A stretch of DNA of 64,000 nucleotides from Lophium mytilinum. Lineage: Eukaryota > Ascomycota > Dothideomycetes > Mytilinidiales > Mytilinidiaceae. The position numbers were made by a program, and so were the translations under genes. Positions 30,686 to 40,796 of the stretch are shown one piece after another. Numbering within the stretch: the first letter of the stretch is position 1; the number at the start of each line of letters is the position of its first letter. The notes beneath the pieces were generated by a model. That model did not search any database. It saw nothing but the letters and a program-made list of their open reading frames with translations, and was not told the DNA's origin. The stretch spans positions 455,334 to 519,333 of the forward strand of contig MU004185.1 in assembly GCA_010093605.1 (NCBI GenBank), written 5' to 3'.

Positions 30686-32561
30686 GGGATGGATGGATGC
30701 TGAAGGGGGCGGTTATGCGTGATGTGTGATGCGTAATGCCTGGGTGGGTGGAGGCTGGGGGATCTGAGGCGTGATATTTTTTGGGAGGTGTTTAGTGTGG
30801 TGTTGATGAATTGGATAACTTTGGAGAATCTGCGTTTAGTTAGATTGATACCACCGCCGAGCTTGCTCTCTCGTCTCTTTTGTAGTCGATGTTTTGGAAA
30901 TTGAAGGCTCCATCCTACTTTTTTGCTCTTCTGCTGTGACGTCTATGTGCTAGAGCTGGTTTGTCTGCAAGGCTGAGCGGCCGTTTTGCCTCCTTTAGGT
31001 GCAAAGAGTTACAGATCTGGCCATGTGAGACTGGTCAGGGCTGATTTCAGCAGACGTGGAGGGGGTCCCAGAATGACACATGTCGTAGAAGGCTTTCAAG
31101 CAAGATCATATCAAATCAACCACGTCAGAGTTCGGGTTCCCGGCATTTTCACCGACTCGCAGCGCTTAATCCCGCCCTCTTTTCGCATACGTTATCGGCC
31201 ACACGCCAAATCAGACCGCCGGAAAAAGGTTGATTTCGATGTTGTGAGATGTATGAAGTGGAGCCAGTCCGTGCGATTCGGAGAAGATATATGCTAAGCT
31301 AAGTCGTAGTCCGGACCCACTATGCTATTTCTATAATCATGTAAATAATTTAGAGTTCAAGATGATAGACTCACTAGGGATCGCTTTAGTACATCATCTA
31401 TCTCTTCGCTATACGATCTAGCAGTTCCTAATTAGACACCTCTACATAAGGAGCCTCCATCCGCCTATCCTAGAGTAAGTAGTTCAATTTGCATCCAGTA
31501 AGCTACATATCTTACTCTTGGTCCGCCACGAAAGCCTACCTCCTACATAGCCTTTCGGGGGCGGATTCGGATTCGGATTCTGGAATGATGGACCGGTGTA
31601 GGGCGAGATTCATTCCCTAGTGTTTCGAACGTCGCGTGCTTTGTCAAAGCTAACCACAGTCTTGGAACTTAAACTCATACCACTTCTATGAAGAAGAGCT
31701 TCAGGTATTATTATTTTTAAAGCTTCCATCTCCTCATGTCTAGATGTGGCATGCCTTTTCCAGCGCTGAAATATCACGGACGGGGGCCCTACCAACTTGT
31801 GATGCTCGCCCACTTTGCCCCATCAGCGAGGCTTCTTCTTGAATTCAGCCCTGTAGCACAGTCAATCCCACCATAATGGGGCCACGAAGCCTGTTGCTAA
31901 GCTCTACAGCCCCCATCCTGACAGGTCAGCAGATCAGTGTTTCGGGACATCAGTGCCTCAACCAGGGATGGATCCGTTAATTGACTTTACGCCGAGAATA
32001 TTTGATCTCATCCAGTATGTCAGTGGTCGTGGTTCTTCTAACTTATATTTTTAGTATCGTTGCAAGGGAGGAAGCGGAACGCGGTGGAAGGTTTCTTACT
32101 TTGAAGGCTAGTGAGGATAGTTCGATCGATTTAATTTTATCGAAGCACCTATTATTACGTGTTGACTCCTAAAGAGCCAATTTTTTCAGCAACTACGCGC
32201 GAAATATAGCCCCTGAGCTTGCTGGACAAATATCATCGCTGATTGGGATGTAGTTTGTGTAGTTCTATCCTTTTCACGAAGACCTAATTTCGATCATAAA
32301 ATCCATCTCTCTTCACGACCGCCCCAAACGCAGGCCCTGGCAAAAGAACCAACTAACTACAAACACTAACATACATAAGCATCTTGATACATTTTAGAAA
32401 TAACAATTTTGCATAGTCAAGATTTACTTAGTTTGATAGACTTCACGTGACACTTCCGCCGTCATGGTCCAAGCGCCCAATTCGACCTCACCCATGTCCT
32501 TATTCTCTCCACCACAACACCAAAAACCCACCACTCCTTGACGCAAACGTCGACGCTCAAG
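30686..32561. other. Intergenic
   Basis: 1.9 kb with lower GC between 31300 and 32450. A short GGATTC direct repeat (about 31564-31580) is the only structure noticed. Short frames at 30986-31297 and 31981-32172 have no family support. Confidence 0.4.
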
Positions 32562-33164
32562 ATGCTTTTCTTTAGGTTCGTACGGACAGATCTACCCCCC
32601 TCGTGCCAAGGCTTTATGCGTCCCCACCCCGCCATTCTACAAAACTCCCAATCTGCCCCACCACGAAGCATTGCTGTACAATGCGTCCTCTTACGCGACT
32701 ATCGACCGCTCTTAATTTCTGAATGTAATTCTGACGCGCATACAGCTTCTTCAAAACCCTCATCGACCATGAAGTCACCGTAGAGCTCAAGAACGAAATC
32801 AGCATCCGCGGCACGCTCAAGAGCGTCGACCAGTTCCTGAACATCAAGCTGGACAATATTCAAGTAGTGGAGGAGATACGATGGCCACATCTGGTAGGTG
32901 GACGGGCGTCGCGAATTTTCACATATCCTGCTTCCTTCGAAAGCGCTGCGATTGGGGGGTTTTGGAATTTTCTGGACGGAGCTGGTGAGACGAGGCTATG
33001 CGGGATTATTGCTAAACACAGGACAGTCTTCAACCAAGAACCTCTTCATCCGCGGCAGCGTCGTTCGCTACGTACACCTCCCGAGCTCGATTGTTGATAC
33101 CGCGTTGTTGGAGGATGCGTCTCGAAGGGAGGCGACTGCAGCGAAGGAAAAGAAGACGGGATGA
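32562..33164 (+). CDS. U6 snRNA-associated Sm-like protein LSm2
   Basis: Core subunit of the Lsm2-8 ring that binds the U6 snRNA 3' end in the nucleus, and of the Lsm1-7 ring in cytoplasmic mRNA decay. Three exons: 32562-32575 (only 14 nt), 32746-32893, 33027-33164; introns 170 and 133 nt; 99 residues against about 95 in human. The mature N-terminus joins MLFF to SFFKTL across intron 1. The Sm1 motif is HEVTVELKNEISIRGTLKSVDQFLNIKLD, followed by VVEEIRWPHL. Sm2 is IRGSVVRYVHLP, then the family-specific DTALLEDASRRE tail. All conserved positions are intact. The 3' acceptor of intron 2 (GGACAG) was chosen over a closer AG four bases upstream because only it restores LSSTKNLFIRG. Confidence 0.95.
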
Positions 33165-33809
33165 GGGGGTGGATGGGCTGGAATACCTTCAGATTCTCGG
33201 TTGGATGGGCTTATGAGCGAAGTTCGGGCGTGATGTTCAGCGATCAGGGAGGATGCATGATTCAGGTCGACATATACCCAGGAAGAGGCAAGGGTCACGA
33301 CGCATGACGAAAATGAATCTTTCCTCAAGCCAGAAGGCAGAGGAGAAGATAGCCCAATGATGATGCTAAAACAATAAAGTTCTGGTTTCCTTTCAAACAG
33401 CTACACCGGGAGATAAGTCTGTGCCCTCGGATGTTACTGTGTGAAGTCCTTCAGTATGTTATCAGGAATCCAGACCAGATGTGAGTGGATCATTCTGAGC
33501 AACCTGTAATTTTTCCAGGCCACCTTATGCGACATTAATTACTGGTAATCAGGCAATGAATCGTGTGGAATCTGCCATACATTGACAGTGAATCCCAAAT
33601 CTGGGAACTCTCATTCGCTACCATCAAAGCACAACCATGGAACCTCTTGTCCAAAAAGCTTAACTAGAATCACGTTTCCGAGAATCCATCCAAGGGAAGC
33701 CCCGGATCCCGAAATTTTGTGTGCAACGCAGACACACTTCCATTCCCTCTCCTCATCTCATCTCCCCTCCACCAACCTCGTTCCCCGATCCTCAAACCCA
33801 ACCGCCCCC
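33165..33809. other. Intergenic
   Basis: No gene seen. An in-frame upstream extension of the next ORF reaches back to 33582, but it is Ser/His/Pro-rich and reads as leader sequence. The CT-rich tract just before 33810 looks like a promoter/leader. Confidence 0.45.
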
Positions 33810-34373
33810 ATGGACAGAGAGCTTCCCCAAACACGCGATCCCCCCCTCGGGAACACCACCGTCGTACACCAGCAGCCAAACTCAACCCTCTTAATGCAGC
33901 ACGCGCCGCCCCCGCCTCTCACCTGCCAGTGCGCGTACTGCTCTCTCAACCGCAAGCGCGAATCCCGCCCCGGTCCCTATCTGGCTCCCTACATGAACTA
34001 CCTTCTAGGTCTCGATCCCCTCGACCCGAAGCAGAAGCATCTCCGAAAGCTAGGGACGTATGGGTATATTCTATATCACAAGCTACCAGTGTTGCGGTGG
34101 TATGTGGCACGATGGGTGAGAGAGAAGCGGTGGGGGCGACAGGGCGAGAAAAAGGAGGGTGGTACTGTTGTGGAGAGCACGGCAGCGAGCGATAGTGCTG
34201 GATCGGCGAGGGTGAGCTTTGAGGAACCGCCGATGCCGTGTTATCAGAAGTATGGAGGTCATCCTATCCGAAAAGGGGAGTTGGCGGGAAAGAACAGGGG
34301 GGTTGGACTGGAAGAGGATGCGGCTGGGACCTGGGGGTGGAATGCGTGGAAGGCGTGGTGGGGAGAGAGTTGA
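33810..34373 (+). CDS. Hypothetical protein, Cys-motif N-terminus
   Basis: 187 residues from the ATG at 33810 (an in-frame ATG at 33582 would add 76 unconvincing residues). I recognise no family. A CQCAYC motif at about residues 38-43 is followed by a compact basic/aromatic region (YLAPYMNYLLGLDPLDPKQ, then YHKLPVLRWYVARWVREK), with a disordered Gly/Glu stretch and a Trp-rich C-terminus (GTWGWNAWKAWWGES). No membrane helix or signal peptide. Composition is coding-like and the frame is uninterrupted; the region between Cys motif and WVREK looks conserved in style. Function unknown. Confidence 0.55.
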   Translation: MDRELPQTRDPPLGNTTVVHQQPNSTLLMQHAPPPPLTCQCAYCSLNRKRESRPGPYLAPYMNYLLGLDPLDPKQKHLRKLGTYGYILYHKLPVLRWYVARWVREKRWGRQGEKKEGGTVVESTAASDSAGSARVSFEEPPMPCYQKYGGHPIRKGELAGKNRGVGLEEDAAGTWGWNAWKAWWGES

Positions 34374-35185
34374 GCGGTAGGCTAGGTTCAAGAGGTTACG
34401 GGGAGAGTAGGATGTCAATGGGCATAGTGTAGTGCACAAGCTTCAGGGTACACGATTGTGATTACGAGTACAATCAGCAGCAGCACTTGACCTTCAAAGG
34501 TCTCGATATCCAGGGCTTGGTGTTGTGACGGTCAGAGCTGACGTTGGAAGCATGGGAGGCGTAGCTGAGATGCGGGTTAGATGGTGTTCGAGAGGCCGAA
34601 GCCCTCGTATGAGCACTACGAGACACCCAAAAATGCCTTTGAAGAGACTTCGGAGAATTGTATTGAGAGGATAGATAGAGAGTACGCGGATCTTCTGTAC
34701 GCGAGGGCTCGGAACTTCTAGCTAATGAAAAATCTATATTTAAAATGGTTGTAGTTTGAGACTTTTGCATACTTTTCCACGATGAGAAAGTAGTAAGCAT
34801 CGTCCGCTTTTCTAGTATTAGACCATAAGTCTGAGCACACGGACTGATTCCCGTTCAGCTCCAAATTTCTCACTTGACAACACTGAGAAGAGTAACTCAG
34901 CCAGCTGACAGGCGGCGAGTTGCATAGCAGTCTGATTTGCACTGCTTGGAACTTGACATCGCAGCTAGCGGTTTATAACCATGTAGGGGCACCCCAAGCA
35001 GTGGCGAAGTAGTGTGCCCAGACTCCTGGCCTGTCACTGTCTCTCTTTCGTGGTACGCCATGGCTGTCCTATGGTTAAGGTAGTCAGAGCGGCAGTGGTC
35101 ATCCACGGTTCCAGTCAAATGTGAAGCCACTATAAATCTACCCCTCTGCAGCTCCCTCAAATTCCAAAATCCCAGAAAAGCCACG
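34374..35185. other. Intergenic containing MITE copy B
   Basis: Apart from the inverted-repeat element, a minus-strand frame of 108 codons (34474-34800) ends in three cysteines but has no family and is not called. The last 150 bases are the leader of the small PPxY protein. Confidence 0.4.
34824..35028. mobile_element. MITE-like element, copy B (about 205 bp)
   Basis: Shorter relative of the element at 3826-4159. The left terminus CATAAGTCTGAGCACAC (34824-34840) differs from copy A at one base; the right terminus at 35012-35028 differs at four of 17. The right 110 bp (to about 35040, ending CCTGTCACTG) aligns with copy A through AACTTGACATCGC, the GGGGYRCCCCAAGCAGTGG block and GTGTGCCCAGACT. 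The middle is about 130 bp shorter than in copy A. It contains no coding frame. Confidence 0.72.
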
Positions 35186-35473
35186 ATGGACGACACTTTC
35201 CGCAGCGGTCCGCCACCAGACTACGAAGACCTGCATTTCGACCCGCCGCCAGATTACGGTTTTGTTCGCGATCTGGAGAGGAACTCCCGAAGAGTCCGCT
35301 GCACTTGCCTACATACCCCCTACTACGTCAACGAGCACACATCCCTCCTCCACGCCAGCAAAGAGGCGCGGAAGCGACGCGACCGGCTCGTGATGGCTGT
35401 AACCTTCTTAGTGACTTTGCTTTGTATCCTAGTCGTTAGGGTCTGTTTCTGGCTTGTGGGCGACAGCTTATGA
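35186..35473 (+). CDS. Small tail-anchored membrane protein with two PPxY motifs
   Basis: 95 residues, no intron. The cytosolic N-terminus carries two PPPDY repeats (residues 9-13 and 20-24), each giving a PPxY core of the kind bound by WW domains of Nedd4/Rsp5 ubiquitin ligases. A Cys pair (CTCLHTPYYVNEHTSLL) follows, then a basic KEARKRRDR stretch and one hydrophobic helix at about 69-91 (LVMAVTFLVTLLCILVV) close to the C-terminus. Basic residues before the helix suggest N-cytosolic topology, and the arrangement resembles small membrane adaptors for Rsp5 (inference only). No family name is known to me. The start follows a plausible leader. Confidence 0.65.
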   Translation: MDDTFRSGPPPDYEDLHFDPPPDYGFVRDLERNSRRVRCTCLHTPYYVNEHTSLLHASKEARKRRDRLVMAVTFLVTLLCILVVRVCFWLVGDSL

Positions 35474-37859
35474 GTAAGTATATGAGTGGAAGCACTACTC
35501 TTTGGAGAAAGATACTCATTGGTATAATAGGAGCCATTAAGCTACCACAACACCCATACCTATACCTTTAAAGACGTCGCACTTGAAAGAGCTTCGCTGG
35601 AAACGAGATTTGGTAGGGTAAAGCAGGATTGCAGCTTCATTTCTACGATGACACGTCATAGAAATCCGTATGCTCGTTCACCACTGCTGAAGGAGAAATA
35701 AGAGAGAGTTACGGCAATTTGGTCTACTAGTAAAATTGCGAGGCTACTCTAGACAGTGTCAACACGGTGTACAAAGATTGAAAGTTTATCCGCTGCCGCC
35801 GGTTGCTATAGTTCGCAGGAGCCCTAAAAACGATAGTAGGGAAGTGTATGGACATCTATGACAAGGCAATCCACTGTGGATTGGTGGTATATATAGACGT
35901 TTAGGACTTGATCATGATGTAGAGAAGGGGTAACTCTAAGATAGAAATGAATGAAGGGAAATGGAACCCGTAAGCGTCGTGAAGTGTACAATGACGGAAG
36001 ACATGATAGTTTCGTGGCTATTCCAAATATAAATAATCATAGGTGTGCCATAAGCACATTTGGTTGCCGTAAGCCTTTGTCTTGAATCTGCCCTCAAATA
36101 TGGATCGCATATAACGGTCCGCCATCGAGCTGTTGCTGCTCTTCTGGTCATCATACGCAAGATGTCATGCTCTTTGCTCATCATCTTGATAGATATACAG
36201 TGCGGGTTGACAAGCGGAGTATAATGTCGTTTGTGATGTAGAGAGAAAGACGATGGAAAGAAGATGCAGATCTTTTCGGCGCTTCAACCAAGTCCGGCCG
36301 ACACTGCAACCTCTACCTTTCTTTCTTCCTCACTCACTCACAGCTTCAAGTCTGCAGTAACATGACTACCCTCTTCTGATAACGACGAGTATATATGAGT
36401 TTGGTAATAGTATCCCACACCTCCAATCGAGCCTTATCAGGCGGACGACTTCCAAAGTACCATAGCCGCCCATGACCCCTTGAAGCAGCCGGCGCTACAA
36501 CATAGCATCACGCTCTTATCTCGACCAACTCGATGCAACACTACAAGCTCTCTCGAACATTAGATCCAAGATGTCTGTGACCCAGGTCGGGCGATACCCA
36601 CCCCACTCGGAACGAGGCGTTTCGAGTGCAGATGATCTTTAGCAAGACTCTAAATCATCTTCCTTTGGCTCGTGATAGAAAACCTTGAGAGTTTGGCTCC
36701 TACACCAGGAGGGCGATGTCTACCAATGCCAGATCAAACGACCAATGGGCCGTTGGTGAGCCGATCACGAGCATCTGTGAAGCTTCATGAGCCTGCCCAG
36801 GATTAAAGTAGGCCGATTCAGGAAGGTAGGATAGTTGGCGCCTGTTCTGAGGCGCTGTTAATTTAAACTTCCCCTCTTATCTCGTTATATCATGACCCCT
36901 GGCGTGTTCCAACCGCAACCGGCCTCTGCTATTGGATTTGTACATGTCCGCATCTGGGCTTTATTCTTATTCGTTGCTGTGCGTGAAACACTTTCGCCCT
37001 CTTTCGGACCCCATGACTTCGTGATAGCGTGTCTCTCCTATCCTCGATGCCTCTCTCTCTCCATGCCGTTGTCGAATTTTCGCAAAAAGGCGCTTTCGCG
37101 GTCATTTTCCCCGTAGCAAGCTCGACGAGACAGCTTCATACGCATCCATCCTCCTTGAAACTCAGCATTTGCATTTGATAGACTATACACGAAACAAAAC
37201 CATAGGCATTTCTATCTACTCTCTTCTCGTTGCTAGCCCCTTCGACCCCGGCTGATACTCAGGGCACTCCCGTGTAGTCGATCTTCAGATCCAGCAAGGC
37301 TGAAGCGTGATTGACGATCACTTCCTCGGTATTCTCGACATAGCCCCCTATAGCGACTTCACCGTTGCACCGCTAAGATCCAACACCAAACCCGCGAGGG
37401 CTCAGTATCATCCTTATGTCCGAGGCAGGGCCTGTGTGGGATCGCTAGATGCCCTTGCAGCGGTACGGCGCGGCCCACCTGTAGGTATGGTACCTCGAAG
37501 TACATGGTTTCGAGCAATCTGAGTCCGCTCGTGGACAGCTTTTCCGAATTTAGGAGCATCCTGAATGTCGAAGGTCACGTCAATGTGGCAGAATCACTCT
37601 AAAGTGTCGGAGAACGTACTGCTACTCTGGAGGTTGCAGTATCATGGAACGCCAGCATCGGTGGCGCTTTCCTTCTCACCCTATCCGGCCCCCAACACGT
37701 TACGTGTACATGTGTATATAAGTCCCGTTCTCTACTCTCTCAATTTCTTTCTCTACAGTCCAGTGCTTCCTTCTTTCCGGACAAGCAGCTTGTTCAGTCG
37801 CTCTCTTACTAACCACAGGAACCACCCCACACTCTTTCAACTACACTCCTTCAAACAAC
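35474..37859. other. Intergenic
   Basis: 2.4 kb without a supported gene. Short frames at 35936-36184 (minus) and 36892-37116, 37307-37522 (plus) lack family or codon support. The last 150 bases form the chitinase promoter and leader. Confidence 0.4.
37715..37722 (+). promoter_or_regulatory. TATA box of the chitinase gene
   Basis: TATATAAG, 138 bp upstream of the chitinase ATG and followed by a pyrimidine-rich initiator-like stretch (TTCTCTACTCTCTC). The position fits a TATA element with a leader of about 100 nt. Prediction from sequence only. Confidence 0.5.
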
Positions 37860-39222
37860 ATGCTCTTCTTGATGAAGATTGCTTTCCTGGGCGCCCTTTT
37901 GGGTTGCTTCAACTTCGCCTCCGCTGGCTTCGACGCGAGCTCGAAGAAGAACATCGTCCTCTACTGGGGTAGGATACTCTTCTCAGAGTCCCAATACCTC
38001 AAAGCTAACCGACTCCTTCGCTAGGCCAGAACTCCTATGGCCAGGGCTCCGGAGACCTCGCCCAGCAGCGTCTATCCTACTACTGCCAAAGTAATTCTCC
38101 CATCCTCTAGAAGCAAATAAAGTGGTTGACGAAGCTGACTTGATCCCAGATACCAATGTCGACGTATGTGTACCGTCGTCATCATCACTCAATTACTAAA
38201 TGCCAGTCAGGTGATCGTCATGTCGTTCCTAGTCCAATTCAACGGCAATGGCGGCCAGCCCGTCATGAACTTCGCCAACCAAGGTGACAAGTGCACTCTA
38301 TTCGACGGTACCTCTCTGTTCAAGTGTCCGGAGATTGAGTAAGTTCTTGAACTTAACCATCGCCATTGCATACTGACATCTAGTTTCTAGGGCGGACATC
38401 ACAGCTTGCCAGCAGACCTACGGGAAGACCATCCTCCTCTCCGTTGGAGGAGCCACCTACACCGAGGGCGGCTTCAGCTCGTCAGACGCCGCAGTTTCCA
38501 TGGCCAACAAGGTTTGGGCAATGTTCGGCCCGCAGCAGTCTGGCTCCAGCGCCTTACGACCATTCGGCTCCGCTGTGATTGACGGCTTTGACTTCGACTT
38601 CGAAGCTACGGTCAGCAATATGCCTGCTTTTGGCAACCAACTGCGCTCCAACATGGACTCGACCACCGGGAAGAAGTACCTACTCACTGCTGCTCCTCAA
38701 TGCCCCTACCCTGGTACGTATCTCGTCCACCCAATCGTCCATCTCTAGCTGCCTTCTCCCACTCTCGAACCCAATCCGAAGAAAACTCAATGCTAAACCT
38801 CTATCCCAGACGCCGCAGACGGCCCCATGCTCGACGGCTCCGTCTCCTTCGACGCAATCTTCATCCAATTCTACAACAACTACTGCGGCGTGAGTTCCTA
38901 CGTCGCCGGCGCCACCGACCAATGGAACTACAACTTCAACACCTGGGACACCTGGGCCAAGAACACGTCCAAGAACAAGGCCGTGAAAGTCCTCGTTGGC
39001 GTTCCCGGCAACACGGGCGCGGGCGCCGGCTACATCGCGCCCGACAAACTTGCGGCGGTGCTCAAGTACTCGGCCCAGTACAGCAGCTTCGGCGGCGTCA
39101 TGATCTGGGACGCGAGTCAGGCGTACGCTAACAGCGGGTTCATTGGGAGCGTGGATGGCTCGCTGAGCACGCTGTCGAAGCGGGCGATGCGGAGGGGCTG
39201 GCGTAATGAGGAGGCGGAGTAG
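37860..39222 (+). CDS. GH18 class III endochitinase, secreted
   Basis: Hydrolyses chitin in the cell wall or environment. Six exons: 37860-37968, 38025-38090, 38150-38163, 38211-38338, 38391-38713, 38810-39222; introns 47-96 nt; 350 residues. The signal peptide is about residues 1-22 (MKIAFLGALLGCFNFASA, after a possible earlier Met). The TIM-barrel motifs are NIVLYWGQNS, VIVMSFLVQF, ILLSVGGATY (S-x-G-G), and the catalytic DGFDFDFE (D-x-x-D-x-D-x-E, acid Glu present; Phe replaces the more usual Ile/Leu before it). IFIQFYNNYC (substrate Tyr) and GGVMIWDAS complete it. No chitin-binding domain, Ser/Thr stalk or GPI signal is seen, so a soluble secreted enzyme is likely. Exon 3 is a 14-nt microexon. 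A basic C-terminal tail ends the protein. Confidence 0.93.
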
Positions 39223-40059
39223 ACGTCTGCTGGGATGGCAAGGTTGGTGAGGTGATGTTTTCGATTCTTGTTCATATTTTCGTTTGCCCTTTTTTTTCCT
39301 TTTCGAAGTTGCGGATACTGCTCTTTTCGTATGTGTAAGGATGGAATTGTTGACATGAGGGGTGCTTGATGAGATGATGGTTTCTTGTACGTCGGATACG
39401 AATATGCTTCCTTGTATATACTTTTAGCACACTTTCGTTAATAAATACGGTCGTTTCATAATGCTTTGACCTATTTTCGATGCATCTTGTACTCGGGGCT
39501 AGCATAAGGATACTCTTCGCCTTCGGACGTATTGAATATGACCTCGTCAAGAGGAAGAGCCTCTGAGTGTGTACTGAGGTTCACATCAATTTCGATATGA
39601 GATTTGAGTTTACTCTTGCCTTACGAACCCCTTGCTGGTACCGCGGTTCCGGTTCGGCCCTGTAGATGGCTGCATCGCGCAGACGATGCAAATGTACACA
39701 TGCATGATGATATGATCACTATATTAAGCTGTTAGATAATAGCATCCACTTGATGTTAAGAGATGATGAGATGAGATGAGATGAGATGGAGATAATGGTG
39801 GGAAGCAAAATAAGATTGTTAAACCATGGAGTACGCCATAGGTTCATCTATATGTGTATTCCGACGTCATTAAGGGCTACCTTCGGGAGTCCCTCAGTAC
39901 CATGCGCCTGATCCATCATAACTCACCTAATTCACATGAACTCAAGCTAATAATTCTCCATTGATAGGTACTGATTTGTTATCAAACCCTCATAAAGCTC
40001 TAAAGGGATATATAAAAACGCCACCCAATGCACTCATAACGTCATCCCAGTCATAAAAC
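39223..40059. other. Intergenic between convergent genes
   Basis: The chitinase and Cia2 genes converge here. AT-rich 3' sequence with a short pentamer repeat listed separately; no gene seen. Confidence 0.5.
39765..39788. repeat. GATGA pentamer microsatellite
   Basis: About five units of the 5-bp motif (GATGA/ATGAG phase), ending in GATGGAGAT. In 3' intergenic DNA. Confidence 0.85.
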
Positions 40060-40796
40060 CTACTCGCACGTCGCCAACATCTTCCTCAACACCCCCATCA
40101 ACGTCCCATTCTCCAACGCCGCAGCCACCCTCTCCTTATCCCCGAGCTGCTTGTTCACCGCCTCGTCCGTGCTATGCGTGCCCTTCTTGATGCGCACATC
40201 GACCCGGAACCGCGGCGGTAGCGCCTGCTCCAAGCGCACCCGCACGCCCAGCCCAATCACGGTCGCGAGCGAGCAGTGCGTGATGGTGGGCGTGATCTCG
40301 ACGACGACGGTGCTGATGGGCGATTTCAGCGTCGTCGGGGGCAGGATGCGGATGTCGGGGAGGTTGACGACGGCGAGCGAGCCGAGGGAGAGCGGGTGCT
40401 CGGGGTCCGAGATGGTGGAGATGAGATCTGGGAGGGGCGTTAGTCAAGCCGCAGAAAAGCCTTCTGGAAAAGTCTTCTAGGGGGAGTGAGGCGCGTTTGA
40501 GGCGAAAAGACAGAGGTGCGGTGAGTATGGGTGGTGGTGGTGGTGGTGGCGGCGGGGTGGCGGGGCGTACCGTAAATCTCTTGCTCGTCAATGTCCTCTA
40601 CGACATCGTCATCCGAGTCGCTGGCGGAGGCGGGGGCGTCGAAGGGATCGTTCAGGTAGGTGTAGGCGGGGATGAGGTGGTCGAAGAGGCCGGTGCCGCC
40701 GTCGTCGCGCTTCTTGAGGGAGGCATTGGCGCGCCGCGAGGGGAGGTCTGAGGGGTTGAGGATGGTGGGGTTGGCGTTGTCCTTGTCGGGGTCCAT
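40060..40796 (-). CDS. Cia2 / MIP18-family cytosolic Fe-S assembly protein
   Basis: Subunit of the CIA targeting complex (with Cia1 and Met18 in yeast) that hands iron-sulfur clusters to cytosolic and nuclear proteins. Two exons on the minus strand: 40796-40571 and 40427-40060, with a 143-nt intron; 197 residues. The N-terminal ~75 residues are variable, with an acidic SDSDDDVVEDIDEQE patch. The MIP18 domain then shows DPEHPLSLGSLAVVN, VEITPTITHCSLATVIGLG with the conserved reactive Cys in the THCS context, LPPRFRVDVRIKKGTHS, and the C-terminal helix VNKQLGDKERVAAALEN. All hallmark positions are present. The intron has GTACG donor and CCCAG acceptor, and the junction restores EIYDLIST. Confidence 0.93.

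Noticed and set aside
34474-34800. 108-codon minus-strand frame ending in three cysteines
   Set aside because: Ser-rich with no family; the terminal Cys run resembles a prenylation or palmitoylation end only superficially.
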